From positions 62,001 to 126,000 of the forward strand of contig CAXKVR010000284.1 in NCBI GenBank assembly GCA_964058845.1: 64,000 bases of DNA, given 5' to 3'. The notes beneath the pieces are model-generated. The model had not been told where the DNA came from and made no database searches. It worked only from the letters and a program-made list of their open reading frames with translations. A program made the translations under genes and the position numbers. The first letter of the stretch is position 1. The number at the start of each line of letters is the position of its first letter. The DNA is from Carex sylvatica. Taxonomy: Eukaryota > Streptophyta > Magnoliopsida > Poales > Cyperaceae. This document shows, in pieces, positions 1 through 11,275 of this stretch.

Positions 1-165
1 TACATATATTATATTATATTATATTATATATACATATATGTATATATATATTATATTATATATACATATACATATATATACATATACATACATATACATA
101 CATATACTTATACATATACATATATTATATTATATATATATATATATTATATATACATAAAATAT
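1..165. repeat. AT-rich TA/ATAC microsatellite
   Basis: Degenerate runs of TA and ATAC words fill the first 165 bases. There is no coding potential. It is simple-sequence DNA next to a MITE that itself lies in a TA run. Confidence 0.85.
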
Positions 166-227
166 AGAGATGCTACACAGATCGGAAAAAGTGTAAAAAA
201 GTAAAAAATAAATTAATAAATAAATTT

Positions 228-290
228 GGGACCGGAGGAGCCATCCGGTCCCAAAAAGAAAAAAAAAAGGGACCGGAGGAGTCCTTCGGT
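228..290. repeat. Short hairpin with a second degenerate half-copy
   Basis: The 9-bp stem gggaccgga (228-236) pairs perfectly with tccggtccc (244-252) across a 7-nt loop. A related half-copy, gggaccggaggag, follows at 269-281. Function unknown; it may be the remnant of a small inverted-repeat element. Confidence 0.5.
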
Positions 291-490
291 TTTTGTGGTT
301 TTTGAAAAAACAAAAACAATCAAGCTGAATTAATAAAAATAATTTTTTTAATTATGGTTTATCAAAAAAATTTCCTCACCCCTACTCGACAGCTTCGTCT
401 ACGCTCAGAACGGAAGAGTCAAAAAAATAAATAGAAGAGCCACAAAACAGTTTCGAGATGAAGATTCTGGTTATATATATATATATATAT

Positions 491-917
491 AGAGGTTGGC
501 TACTATGCTTATATAAGCATATCCCCACATATGCTTATAACTCATTTTTGTGTTTTCAATGTCCAAATGGTCGATCTGAACCGTTCATCTTGTTCTCCAT
601 ATTAATATGTGCTTGGAGACTAAATTTTATATTTTTTTGAATTTTTTTACTATTTATTAAGCCACTTTGAAAATCGCTGATCCAACGGTGGCTGCACAAA
701 ATAGTAAAATCAGCAGCCACCGTTGGATTAATAATTTTTAAAGTGGCTTAATAAATAGTAAAAAAAATCAGAAAAATGTAAAATTTGGTCTCCAAGCACA
801 TATTAATATGGAGAACAAGATGAACGGTTCAGATCGACCATTTGGACATTGAAAACATAAAAATGAGTTATAAGCATATGTGATGATATGCTTATATAAG
901 CATAGTAGCCAACCTCT
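491..917. mobile_element. Foldback MITE, family A copy 1
   Basis: Two arms of about 205 bp are near-perfect reverse complements around a short centre (about 690-715). The outer ends read agaggttggctactatgc (left) and gcatagtagccaacctct (right). The element lies inside a TA run, as expected for insertion at TA. No transposase is encoded. The arm interior (atggtcgatctgaaccgttc and the segment to about 620) is shared with copies at 60811-61040 and 62059-62402. Reading frames across it are by-products of the hairpin. Confidence 0.85.
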
Positions 918-1053
918 ATATATATATATATCAATATATTTTTGTATTCTATTTTTTGATTTTTTTTCATTATTTTAAGTATTATTTATGTAAGTGTACA
1001 AAGTCTTAGAATTTTTTTTTGTAATATTTGTGTTTTTTTAGTTAGAATGTTAT

Positions 1054-1457
1054 TAATGAGTATGACTAATATAACATCAGTGTCATTTAAGCCTATATAA
1101 CACTAACTCCAAAATCTATTGAATCGACTTCAAACTGTAAATCTAAACCGTTCAAACTGATTTACTTTATTAGTTGTGCGTTTATATGCAAATTTATAAA
1201 TTTTTGAATTTATTTAGTATCAAGTCAAGCGGTCAAATGAGTGAGTTTTTCAGTTAATTTTAATACATTCATTTTTCAATATTTGTAATGCTTGATTTGA
1301 TACTAAAATAACTCTAAAATATACAAAATTTACATGTAAATGCATCACACATAAAGTAAATTGATTTGAATGGTTTGGATTAATCGTTTAAAGTCTATTT
1401 AATAAATTTTGAAATTAGTGTCAAATGACACCAATGTTATACTAGCCGGACTCGTTA
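1054..1457. mobile_element. Foldback MITE, family B copy 1
   Basis: About 400 bp of imperfect inverted repeat. The left arm (ataacatcagtgtcattt) matches the reverse complement of the right arm (aaatgacaccaatgttat), and pairing continues inward through the words around atcaagtcaagcggtcaaat. A diverged second copy lies at 13286-13677 inside the receptor-kinase intron. No coding capacity and no clear TSD. Confidence 0.8.
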
Positions 1458-1736
1458 TTAATATAACTAATAATATGTGATGTAATTGTAATTGTTGTTT
1501 ATATCACTAAATGTAGTATATTTGGTATGGTATGTGTTGTGTTTAAATTTAGAATTATTATTTGAGTACCCTCACTTTAGTACCCTCAAAATCTCCATAC
1601 TCCATTTAGAGAAATTGTGAATTATAGTCCTTACTAATTATATAGTCCCACTAATTATTATTCAAAAATTTCTACAACACGTACTCTTCCTCTATGGTCC
1701 TCCTTTCCCAATTCCTGGACTCGTCTCCACGTCAAC

Positions 1737-3840
1737 TGATAAGCATAAATTATATACATATTCGATCTAGTTTTCATCATAAAATAACACCAAATATCTT
1801 GTATTTTGAATATAAAGAGAATAGAATACACCTAGAATCAAGTTACTGCATTTGTTTGGTTTTAATTTGCAGGAAACAAAGAAAAACGAAGAAAAACGAA
1901 GAAAAATGCCTAGTGCGAACGCACGGTTTACGATATGGTCATAATGAGTACTTAGATGGATTTCTGGACGCGCGCCAATTTTAAAAAGGTATAATAAGCT
2001 ATTCGTCAAGATCCGTGCGGACGCACGGATATCGATGCGGCCGCACACTGGTCGAACAGAAAAAGTCCGAGCCCAGTGCGGACGCACTGTGCACCAGTGC
2101 GGACGCACTGTAGCAGAACTGCAAAAATAGAGTCTGAACTTAAAACGGCCACAACTTTTGACTCGTAACTCCGTTTTGGACATATGACCACTTTTCGGAA
2201 AGCCAACGAGAAGATCTACAACTTGAGAAAATAAAAAATGAAAAATGATGAAAAATTCTTCCCAGTGCGGATGGACCACACGCACTGCGAATGAGCCCAT
2301 CCGCATTCAGGACTTAGCCAAATTTCGGCAACTTCAGAAGAGCAGATTCCACCCGCAGTGCGGGTCATCCATCCGCAGTGCCATCCGCACCCAGAGATAA
2401 TTGCATAAGTTAAATAAGGAAACTTGTCCCAGTGCGGGTGAAGCCACCCGCAGTGCGGGTCATCCATACGCACTGGACCCGCAGAAAGCCAATAACTGCC
2501 CGGTTTGACAGTTTTTCTATTTTTGGCGCTTTATGGACGCGTTTTTACTGCCAGAAATACACTTACTTGCCAGGGAAGTAATGCTAAACAGAGCACCCAC
2601 TAACCCCACCTTCTAGCCTCTAAATCGGGCATAATCCTTGGCTATAAAAGGGAGAGTCCTTTCCCATTCATGGATCATTCAATCTCACATCAACCAACAC
2701 ACCATCATTCTCTCTTTACACACACTTAGCGATAAATTCTGGAGGAAGGAAAGCTTTCAAGCGAGGAGAAGAAGGATTTCTGGAGCAAGATTCGGCAAGA
2801 TAGAGGGCTTTGATTTGTCAAAGGGTGTAATCATTTTCTTTCATTTGATTTCTTCTTACTTTGCCAATTTTTGTAATGGACCTCTCCAAGAGTGAGTAGT
2901 TCTCTCTCTAGGGGTTTAGGTCATCATGCATGAACTTGTTTAATTATATTTATTCGGTTATACTGTTTTTTATTATGATTGTTTGATTTAATGGTAATTT
3001 CTGTGAATTATTCTTTATGATTTCATATACTTGAAATTCAAGTACCATGTTGGTTTAATGAATTAAAGTAGCTAGAAATCGTGCTATGTCCTGTTTTTCC
3101 GCTTTAATCATTAAACTCCAGCATAGGTCAAGTAATCCACCCTGTATCAATCAAATCATAAAGGTATAGGATATCTTATTAACACTAGGATATAAACCGG
3201 ATCTCCAGAAATTAGAGTTAGGGTTTTGGCGAGGTAGGTATTTCTGAAGTCAAACTCCTAATTTGGACACCTAGATTGATTAAGTATTGATATGTATTTT
3301 GTGTGAACGTGATTGTTAAATATCCCTTTAGGATGGTGACAGCCCTAAAATTCGAGGAAAATTAACCCAACCCACCAAAATACTTATATCAATAATTAAT
3401 TGAAATAGGCTAACATATTAGGTTAGAAACCTCATTTAAATCAAACATGAATATAAACAAACCGAATAGATAGAATTAGCAAGGGATTGTGGACCAAAGA
3501 CCCCTAGATCTTCTCAACTTGAAAAGCAAACCAATATTTCTTTCTTTCATTTCATTTACATCTATTGTTTACTATTCCTTATTCTCGGGTATTGAACCCA
3601 ACCTTTAGGATTACTTAAACAAACCCCCCCTTTACTTTACTTTATTGCACTTTACTTTTATTTACTGAAATTAATTATTTAGGGTTTAAAACTAAGTATT
3701 TTCCATACTCTCTGTGGATCGATACCTCAAATACTACTTTGATATAATTGTGCACTTGCAATTTGACTCAAAAGAATTTAAGGTTTAAAAGGTACATCTT
3801 ATTGTACCGAAACTTTTTAGCGTACCCTTTACGCGCATCA
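1737..3840 (+). repeat. 5' LTR of the gypsy element
   Basis: This LTR begins tgataagcat and ends cgcgcatca. At 1905-2480 it has a GC-richer block packed with palindromic words such as cagtgcggacgcactg (about 2074 and 2095) and related CAGTGCGG/CCGCACTG units. A TATA box (ctataaaagg, 2642-2651) follows and should drive the element transcript. ORFs of 66-179 codons read across the LTR recur in both copies and carry no recognisable domain. Confidence 0.93.
2643..2649 (+). promoter_or_regulatory. TATA box of the retroelement promoter
   Basis: tataaaa lies in a GC-flanked context inside the 5' LTR, about 1.2 kb before the LTR end. The identical site in the 3' LTR (9042-9048) could read out into flanking DNA towards the receptor kinase, 2.6 kb downstream on the same strand. 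Confidence 0.6.
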
Positions 3841-3846
3841 AGTTTT

Positions 3847-3864
3847 TGGCGCCGTTGCCGGGGA
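3847..3864 (+). other. Primer binding site, tRNA-Asp type
   Basis: tggcgccgttgccgggga is complementary to the 3' end (including CCA) of plant tRNA-Asp(GTC), the primer used by Athila/Tat elements. It starts six bases after the LTR end. Confidence 0.85.
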
Positions 3865-3951
3865 GTATTAGGTTAAATACTTAGTTTTTACTTTAATAAT
3901 TTATTTCAGATTTTCTTTGTTTTCTAACCTAATCTTCTTTTTCAGCGTTCT

Positions 3952-6807
3952 ATGAGCTTTGGGAGAACCCCTTTAGGAACGCTTTATTTCGAAGACGAAG
4001 AATACTCAAGCATGGCAACTATACCCATCAACCCCAATAACAACCACCGCGAACAATCCGTCCATGACGAACAATCACAACATGGAAGCAATAACACCCG
4101 TGTACGAGGATTATCTCCACCTCGTAATGAGCGCAACAATAACCACAACAACAACGGTCCTAACAATGGACACCACAATGGAAATGACTGTCAACACAAC
4201 AATGGACATCGCTTTGGCTTCATCCCTCATGGCCAAGATCCACGTGAAATTAAGCCATCTCTCATCCACCTACTTGGCCAAAATCAATTCGGAGGAGCTC
4301 AAAACGAAGACCCACATGCTCATTTGGCGGTCTTTGAAGAACATTGTGGCACTTTCGCTCGAGAAGGAGATGAGTTAGACAACCTCAAACTCAAGTGCTT
4401 CCACTTATCCCTCCGAGACAGTGCGAGAACATGGTTGAGGACCGTCAACCGAGACAACATAGATACATGGGACGACATGGAGAAGCTATTTCTAGGGAAA
4501 TACTTTCCTCCATCGAAGACCCAACATTTCCGGTCGAAAATCACGACGTTCAAGCAAGCAGAGGGGGAGTCTTTGACTGAGGCATGGGACCGATGGGCGG
4601 AGCTCCAACGCTTGTGCCCTAACCATGGCCTTGATATGTGGTTACTCTTTCAATTCTTCTTTGGAGGTTGTACCATAACGACTAAAACTCATTTAAATTC
4701 GGCCGCAGGGGGCAACATGTCACGTATGAATCCTACACAAGCCATGGCAATGATCGAAGACATGGCGATCAACCAAAGGGAATGGACGGCCGAGCGAGGA
4801 GGACGAGCTCAAAACATGCCGGGAATCATGCAAGTAGACGAGGTTACCGCCTTGAGAGCCCAAATGGAGGCCTTACAACATCAAATGGCACAAATGCACA
4901 ACGCAAAATCCGTGACCAAGATGGCTCCATGCGGCATATGTGGAGAGGCGACTCATCTTACCGCCGATTGCCCAACCCTTCTTGAAGGCGACAAGGTAGA
5001 ACAAGCGAACGCCATGTTCTACAATCAAGGCGATACGAGGAATGACCCGATCTACAATAAGGTTAGGCAAAATGATAATTTCAATTCAAATTCTTATAAC
5101 CCTAACACAAGGTGGAACCATCCGAACTTCAATTGGCGGACCGAAAACGATAACTCCAACCAATACCAAGGTAATTCGAACCAACACCAAAACCGGTTAA
5201 ACCAAAACTCCTACCAAAATCCCTCTCCAATCAATGATATACAAAAGATGTTGCAAGAGATGAGAACCGAACAAAAAGACTTCATTACCTACCAAAGGAA
5301 TACCAACACGGATGTTTCGGATTCTTTGAGGGATTTGAAGAAGAAGTTTGAGTTCTTAGACACCAAGACCTCAATGCTAGAAACACAAGTTGCACAACAA
5401 GCGTCTTTATCCTTTCGACAACAAGGCACACTACCGGGCAAGCCGGACATCAACCCTAGGGAGCAAGCAAAGGCGATAACTTTGATAGAAGGACCCAATA
5501 TGCCGACCATTGAGGATGCACAACAACCTCCAACTCCTCTCAATGCGGATACACCGGCATCAAAAGAATCTCAAGAACCGGGTAATTCTATCCCGGCTAA
5601 GGTAAAACCAATTGAAACACCCAAGTATGTTATACCACATAGGTTTATACCCTTCCCTCAAAGGTTGGTAAAACACAAACTTGACCAACAATATGCCAAA
5701 TTTGTGGAACACCTCAAGAAATTGAATATCACCATCCCTTTTACCGAAGCAATTACTCAAATGCCCTTTTATGCAAAATTCTTGAAAGACATATTATCTA
5801 ACAAGAGATCAATTGAGAAAGTTGGCACGGTATCCCTTAATGAGGAGTGTAGCGCTCTCTTCTTAAACAAGCTACCTCCGAAGTTAAAGGACCCGGGGAG
5901 CTTTGCAATCCCTTGTGTAATTGGTGATACCAAATTTGAGAGGTGTCTATGTGATTTAGGCGCAAGTGTGAGCCTTATGCCGAAATCCGTCTATCAAAGG
6001 CTAAATCTTAGTGACTTGAAACCCACAAGAATGTCACTTCAATTAGCCGATAAGACGGTACGGTATCCCGAGGGTATAGCGGAAGATATAATTGTCATGA
6101 TTGGTAAATTCTTTGTCCCGGTAGACTTTGTAATTGTTGAGATGGAAGAGGATACTCATACCCCTCTCCTATTGGGGCGTGATTTTCTCACCACTGCAAA
6201 AGCAAACATTGATGTCAAAGAAGGAAAAATATCCTTTGATATTGGAGGTGAAAAGGTAAATTTTCATATGTTTAATGCCATCAAATACCCCTCAAATGAT
6301 AATGATTCTATTTGTAGATTGGATGTTTTAGATTCAATTTTAGCTACTCATGAGGAGGAAGAAATGGTGAATGAACAACTCAACACAGATCTAGATGAAA
6401 CCGGGTCCGAAAATGAAGAAATCGGTGAAAATTTCACCCAGTGCGGATGGACCACACGCACTGCGGATGACCCCAGCCGCACTGAGCCTCCTGAAGCAGC
6501 AGACTCAATTGTCCGAGCCCAGTGCGTCCCAACCACACCCGCAGTGCGGATGGAGCACCCGCACTCGCCAAAATCTGCTCAAATCTTCGCCGTTTCATCA
6601 AATTCCAATGCACCAAAGGTCGAGCTCAAACCTTTACCACCCGACCTTCACTATGAATACTTGGGGGGAGATAAAACACATCCGGTTAATAGAGAATATG
6701 TGCGAGAGAAGTCGGTGGCAACATCTGAAACCGACAAACCTCGAGAAAATCAACACAAAATGGGGCAATGGGGAGGCCGCCCTCCCGATCCTCCATCCAA
6801 GCATTGA
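3952..6807 (+). CDS. gag: Retrotransposon gag-protease polyprotein, 951 aa
   Basis: An uninterrupted ORF after the primer site. Residues 1-100 are Asn/His-rich low complexity. A retrotransposon gag core spans about 100-260 (motifs LSLRDSARTWL, LFLGKYFP and ESLTEAWDRW). A CCHC zinc knuckle follows at 327-340 (CGICGEATHLTADC), then a second Asn-rich stretch. A retropepsin-like domain is centred on DLGAS (668-672), with the matching LLLGRDF further on. The product should form particles and process itself, but there is no RT, RNase H or integrase. The tail from about residue 830 is encoded by the same CAGTGCGG-type words that fill the LTR. The ORF is intact, consistent with the young insertion. 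The start is the first ATG after the leader; another in-frame ATG at 4012 is possible. Confidence 0.9.
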   Translation: MSFGRTPLGTLYFEDEEYSSMATIPINPNNNHREQSVHDEQSQHGSNNTRVRGLSPPRNERNNNHNNNGPNNGHHNGNDCQHNNGHRFGFIPHGQDPREIKPSLIHLLGQNQFGGAQNEDPHAHLAVFEEHCGTFAREGDELDNLKLKCFHLSLRDSARTWLRTVNRDNIDTWDDMEKLFLGKYFPPSKTQHFRSKITTFKQAEGESLTEAWDRWAELQRLCPNHGLDMWLLFQFFFGGCTITTKTHLNSAAGGNMSRMNPTQAMAMIEDMAINQREWTAERGGRAQNMPGIMQVDEVTALRAQMEALQHQMAQMHNAKSVTKMAPCGICGEATHLTADCPTLLEGDKVEQANAMFYNQGDTRNDPIYNKVRQNDNFNSNSYNPNTRWNHPNFNWRTENDNSNQYQGNSNQHQNRLNQNSYQNPSPINDIQKMLQEMRTEQKDFITYQRNTNTDVSDSLRDLKKKFEFLDTKTSMLETQVAQQASLSFRQQGTLPGKPDINPREQAKAITLIEGPNMPTIEDAQQPPTPLNADTPASKESQEPGNSIPAKVKPIETPKYVIPHRFIPFPQRLVKHKLDQQYAKFVEHLKKLNITIPFTEAITQMPFYAKFLKDILSNKRSIEKVGTVSLNEECSALFLNKLPPKLKDPGSFAIPCVIGDTKFERCLCDLGASVSLMPKSVYQRLNLSDLKPTRMSLQLADKTVRYPEGIAEDIIVMIGKFFVPVDFVIVEMEEDTHTPLLLGRDFLTTAKANIDVKEGKISFDIGGEKVNFHMFNAIKYPSNDNDSICRLDVLDSILATHEEEEMVNEQLNTDLDETGSENEEIGENFTQCGWTTRTADDPSRTEPPEAADSIVRAQCVPTTPAVRMEHPHSPKSAQIFAVSSNSNAPKVELKPLPPDLHYEYLGGDKTHPVNREYVREKSVATSETDKPRENQHKMGQWGGRPPDPPSKH

Positions 6808-8135
6808 GACCGCGCAGCACCACTACCACCTTTCGCCAATAGAGTAGTTCATGTTTCTCCCTATTTACTTTTGTTTATTTTTACGCATTGGGGACAATGC
6901 TTGATTTAAGCTTGGGGGATAGGAAGAAATTGTATCTTGCATTGCATTAATTTTAGATTTATTTCTTTTTTAAATTTAGGATTTATAACCTTGAATTTTA
7001 CTTGACCATGAATAGGATTTGTGATTTGAAACTTAATTGCTTGAAATTGCAAATTTGTCAAGATGTTTTACAAGGTTATGAAAAATAGAGTCTTGCATAA
7101 TTGGACTTAATTGTCTAATTAGGCATAAAGTATACAATCATGTTTAATTTTTGTGTTAAAAGTTGGCAAAAATAAAAGTTTTGATAAATTTGAGTGATTG
7201 TCGAAAAATAAGAAATTTTGATGAGAATTTTAACGAGTTTTTAGGGATACCCTTGGAATAATTTGAAATAACCCCATAAATTGGCGAAAAACTTAGTGGA
7301 AATAAAGGTTTACGAAAATGAAAATTAGGAATTTAAATTTTATTTTTGTGAAAATGCAACTTATATGTAGAAAATAAATTTAGAAAGATCGGGATATCCA
7401 TAGGTATGATTTAATGCCTAAGGATGTGTGTATTCATGATACTTGCAAAAATTATTGAAAATTGTTCAAAATTAAAATTTTTAAGAAAATAAGATTCCGC
7501 TTGCTTATGTTACGGCGATATGACGTACTTATAGCAATGAGTCATAGACACTTTGCTCCGCTAGTTTGCCCGATAAAGTGACCGGGTTCGCACTAAAAAT
7601 GTGAGTTCGTGTCATGGAAGGGTTGAACCATGAGCATGCAAATGCACTTTTGAATTAAAACGGTTGGGTATGGATTAGCTACCTATAACTAACCGGTTTT
7701 GTCCTAAGGATAAAGATTTATAGTGTCATCAAATAAAAGCAACAAAAGAAAAATTAAATTTTGCAAATATCAACACACGAAGTCCGCGACTTTCTAACCT
7801 AAGCTTGATCCAAGCTTGGGGGATTTTTAAAAGAATTTCCACAAATAAGATTGCATTTTTTGTAATAAATTTAGATAACCAAAGTTTACAAATTTTAAGC
7901 CTTTAAGAAAATAAAAGTTAGAGTAATCGAATTGTGGTGTGAAGCATGATTAACCAAGGGTTGAACTTTAGATTTGTAGAAATTTACATTGAGGTTTCTA
8001 AATTTTTGGCAAGATCATTCAAATTTTTCGATTAAGAAATGTATACTTGATATATGGGGTTAAAATTAAGAATTGAATTGTAGTCCGAGTTTAGATGTTG
8101 CTTGAGGACAAGCAAGGTTCAAGCTTGGGGGAATT
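6808..8135 (+). other. Non-coding 3' interior of the gypsy element with three PPT-like sites
   Basis: There is no ORF of note in these 1.3 kb. The string aagcttggggga occurs three times: 6908-6919, 7812-7823 and 8121-8132. Only the last abuts the 3' LTR and should be the working polypurine tract. The rest is AT-rich and replaces the region where pol would sit in an autonomous relative. Confidence 0.75.
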
Positions 8136-10239
8136 TGATAAGCATAAATTATATACATATTCGATCTAGTTTTCATCATAAAATAACACCAAATATCTTG
8201 TATTTTGAATATAAAGAGAATAGAATACACCTAGAATCAAGTTACTGCATTTGTTTGGTTTTAATTTGCAGGAAACAAAGAAAAATGAAGAAAAACGAAG
8301 AAAAATGCCTAGTGCGAACGCACGGTTTACGATATGGTCATAATGAGTACTTAGATGGATTTCTGGACGCGCGCCAATTTTAAAAAGGTATAATAAGCTA
8401 TTCGTCAAGATCCGTGCGGACGCACGGATATCGATGCGGCCGCACACTGGTCGAACAGAAAAAGTCCGAGCCCAGTGCGGACGCACTGTGCACCAGTGCG
8501 GACGCACTGTAGCAGAACTGCAAAAATAGAGTCTGAACTTAAAACGGCCACAACTTTTGACTCGTAACTCCGTTTTGGACATATGACCACTTTTCGGAAA
8601 GCCAACGAGAAGATCTACAACTTGAGAAAATAAAAAATGAAAAATGATGAAAAATTCTTCCCAGTGCGGATGGACCACACGCACTGCGAATGAGCCCATC
8701 CGCATTCAGGACTTAGCCAAATTTCGGCAACTTCAGAAGAGCAGATTCCACCCGCAGTGCGGGTCATCCATCCGCAGTGCCATCCGCACCCAGAGATAAT
8801 TGCATAAGTTAAATAAGGAAACTTGTCCCAGTGCGGGTGAAGCCACCCGCAGTGCGGGTCATCCATACGCACTGGACCCGCAGAAAGCCAATAACTGCCC
8901 GGTTTGACAGTTTTTCTATTTTTGGCGCTTTATGGACGCGTTTTTACTGCCAGAAATACACTTACTTGCCAGGGAAGTAATGCTAAACAGAGCACCCACT
9001 AACCCCACCTTCTAGCCTCTAAATCGGGCATAATCCTTGGCTATAAAAGGGAGAGTCCTTTCCCATTCATGGATCATTCAATCTCACATCAACCAACACA
9101 CCATCATTCTCTCTTTACACACACTTAGCGATAAATTCTGGAGGAAGGAAAGCTTTCAAGCGAGGAGAAGAAGGATTTCTGGAGCAAGATTCGGCAAGAT
9201 AGAGGGCTTTGATTTGTCAAAGGGTGTAATCATTTTCTTTCATTTGATTTCTTCTTACTTTGCCAATTTTTGTAATGGACCTCTCCAAGAGTGAGTAGTT
9301 CTCTCTCTAGGGGTTTAGGTCATCATGCATGAACTTGTTTAATTATATTTATTCGGTTATACTGTTTTTTATTATGATTGTTTGATTTAATGGTAATTTC
9401 TGTGAATTATTCTTTATGATTTCATATACTTGAAATTCAAGTACCATGTTGGTTTAATGAATTAAAGTAGCTAGAAATCGTGCTATGTCCTGTTTTTCCG
9501 CTTTAATCATTAAACTCCAGCATAGGTCAAGTAATCCACCCTGTATCAATCAAATCATAAAGGTATAGGATATCTTATTAACACTAGGATATAAACCGGA
9601 TCTCCAGAAATTAGAGTTAGGGTTTTGGCGAGGTAGGTATTTCTGAAGTCAAACTCCTAATTTGGACACCTAGATTGATTAAGTATTGATATGTATTTTG
9701 TGTGAACGTGATTGTTAAATATCCCTTTAGGATGGTGACAGCCCTAAAATTCGAGGAAAATTAACCCAACCCACCAAAATACTTATATCAATAATTAATT
9801 GAAATAGGCTAACATATTAGGTTAGAAACCTCATTTAAATCAAACATGAATATAAACAAACCGAATAGATAGAATTAGCAAGGGATTGTGGACCAAAGAC
9901 CCCTAGATCTTCTCAACTTGAAAAGCAAACCAATATTTCTTTCTTTCATTTCATTTACATCTATTGTTTACTATTCCTTATTCTCGGGTATTGAACCCAA
10001 CCTTTAGGATTACTTAAACAAACCCCCCCTTTACTTTACTTTATTGCACTTTACTTTTATTTACTGAAATTAATTATTTAGGGTTTAAAACTAAGTATTT
10101 TCCATACTCTCTGTGGATCGATACCTCAAATACTACTTTGATATAATTGTGCACTTGCAATTTGACTCAAAAGAATTTAAGGTTTAAAAGGTACATCTTA
10201 TTGTACCGAAACTTTTTAGCGTACCCTTTACGCGCATCA
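8136..10239 (+). repeat. 3' LTR of the gypsy element
   Basis: Same length as the 5' LTR and, by eye, identical apart from one transition (t at 8286, c at 1887). It carries its own TATA box at 9042-9048. It is followed by the TSD tcaac. Confidence 0.93.
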
Positions 10240-11037
10240 TCAACCTTTATAGATATAAATACTTAAACATAAGATATTAACACTTGAAAAAAAAAAGATA
10301 TTAATATTTTGATATGTAACTTGTTATGATCATTCATTTTCCAGTCTCAAATCATCCTCGCATCAACCTTCATCTAATAAAGTAGTGGGTCCCATATCAT
10401 TGCATCAACTTTACCCAATCGTTCACACGTCAACCTTACTCTAACAAAAATAGTTGACCACATAGGTATAAATACTTCATGTATAGATATAAATACTTGC
10501 AGTATTTGATATTAATATATACTTTCAGACGTCATGCGCTGTCATATATAAAAAAATATTTATTATTATAGGTATAAATACTTGCACAACGGGTTATAAA
10601 TAATTGTGTGACGATGATCTCAAAAGTACGTCATCATGTATCTCATTTGAAAAAGAAAATTACGTAGAAGACATTCGTGATTGTACAATCGCAAAAAATT
10701 TCACAGATCGTCATAAATATGGATGAGATTGGACGAAAGAAAAAAAAAATTACCTCTAAAAACATGTATACTCCCTTTTGTAGTTTGAGTGTTTCCTTAC
10801 AGTTATTTATAGCGCAGATACATTTGAAATATTTAGTTAGAGAAATAATTATTTATGTAAAAATTATTTCCATCGTAGGTAAAAATTGTTTCCATCTGAC
10901 TGTCATAAGTAAGTTTATTCTCTTGTTATATTTTTTGAGTTTACTTCCAGTCAATGGTAGGACCGTAGGATCGAGGTGATGCAAAGATAGAATAATTAAT
11001 GGTATATAAAGACTTGTACTTGCGACAAGAGAAGACC

Positions 11038-11050
11038 TTGACTAAGTCAA
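11038..11050. promoter_or_regulatory. Palindromic W-box pair
   Basis: ttgactaagtcaa is a perfect inverted pair of TTGACT W-boxes, the binding site of WRKY factors, 0.6 kb before the receptor-kinase ATG. Two further W-box cores (agtcaa) lie at 11522-11527 and 11534-11539, close to the TATA box. This fits defence-type regulation; binding is inferred. Confidence 0.5.
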
Positions 11051-11134
11051 CTATCTTTTAAGCCCAACGAATAATTCTGTTTACAATAACATGGAATTTT
11101 TCACCAGAAACCAGACTGAAGTCATGGGAAAAAT

Positions 11135-11275
11135 TATTATAGCTTATCTTAGATCCGAACCGTCCGATTTGCTTTTGCACAAATATTAAAGGGACCACAT
11201 GTGTTTCACCTCGGACTAGATTGGCCTGGATTCTAATTAGACAGCTCTGATCTGAACTTTAATATTCTGTTATTT
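11135..11275. mobile_element. Decayed MITE, family C copy 1
   Basis: Shares cacaaatattaaaggg and the following GGATTGG/CTGGATTCTAAT segment with the better copy at 14907-15046 and an inverted copy at 55340-55470. The terminal repeats of this copy are no longer clear. Confidence 0.55.

Larger units (their letters stand above)
1737..10239 (+). mobile_element. Non-autonomous Ty3-gypsy element with gag-protease only (Tat/Athila type)
   Basis: A complete LTR retrotransposon with 5' LTR 1737-3840, 3' LTR 8136-10239 (both 2104 bp, TG...CA ends) and the 5-bp TSD tcaac on both sides (1732-1736 and 10240-10244). The primer site matches the 3' end of plant tRNA-Asp, as in Athila/Tat elements. The 4.3-kb interior holds one 951-codon ORF with gag, zinc-knuckle and aspartic-protease motifs. 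No reverse transcriptase, RNase H or integrase motif appears in the remaining 1.3 kb, so it must move with enzymes supplied by a relative. I saw a single LTR difference (c1887 versus t8286), so insertion is very recent. It fits the published TR-GAG concept of terminal-repeat elements that keep gag. Confidence 0.92.

Noticed and set aside
1767..2895. ORFs of 66-179 codons in the gypsy LTR (repeated at 8166-9294)
   Set aside because: They recur only because the LTR is duplicated, run on both strands through the palindromic word block and contain no known domain.
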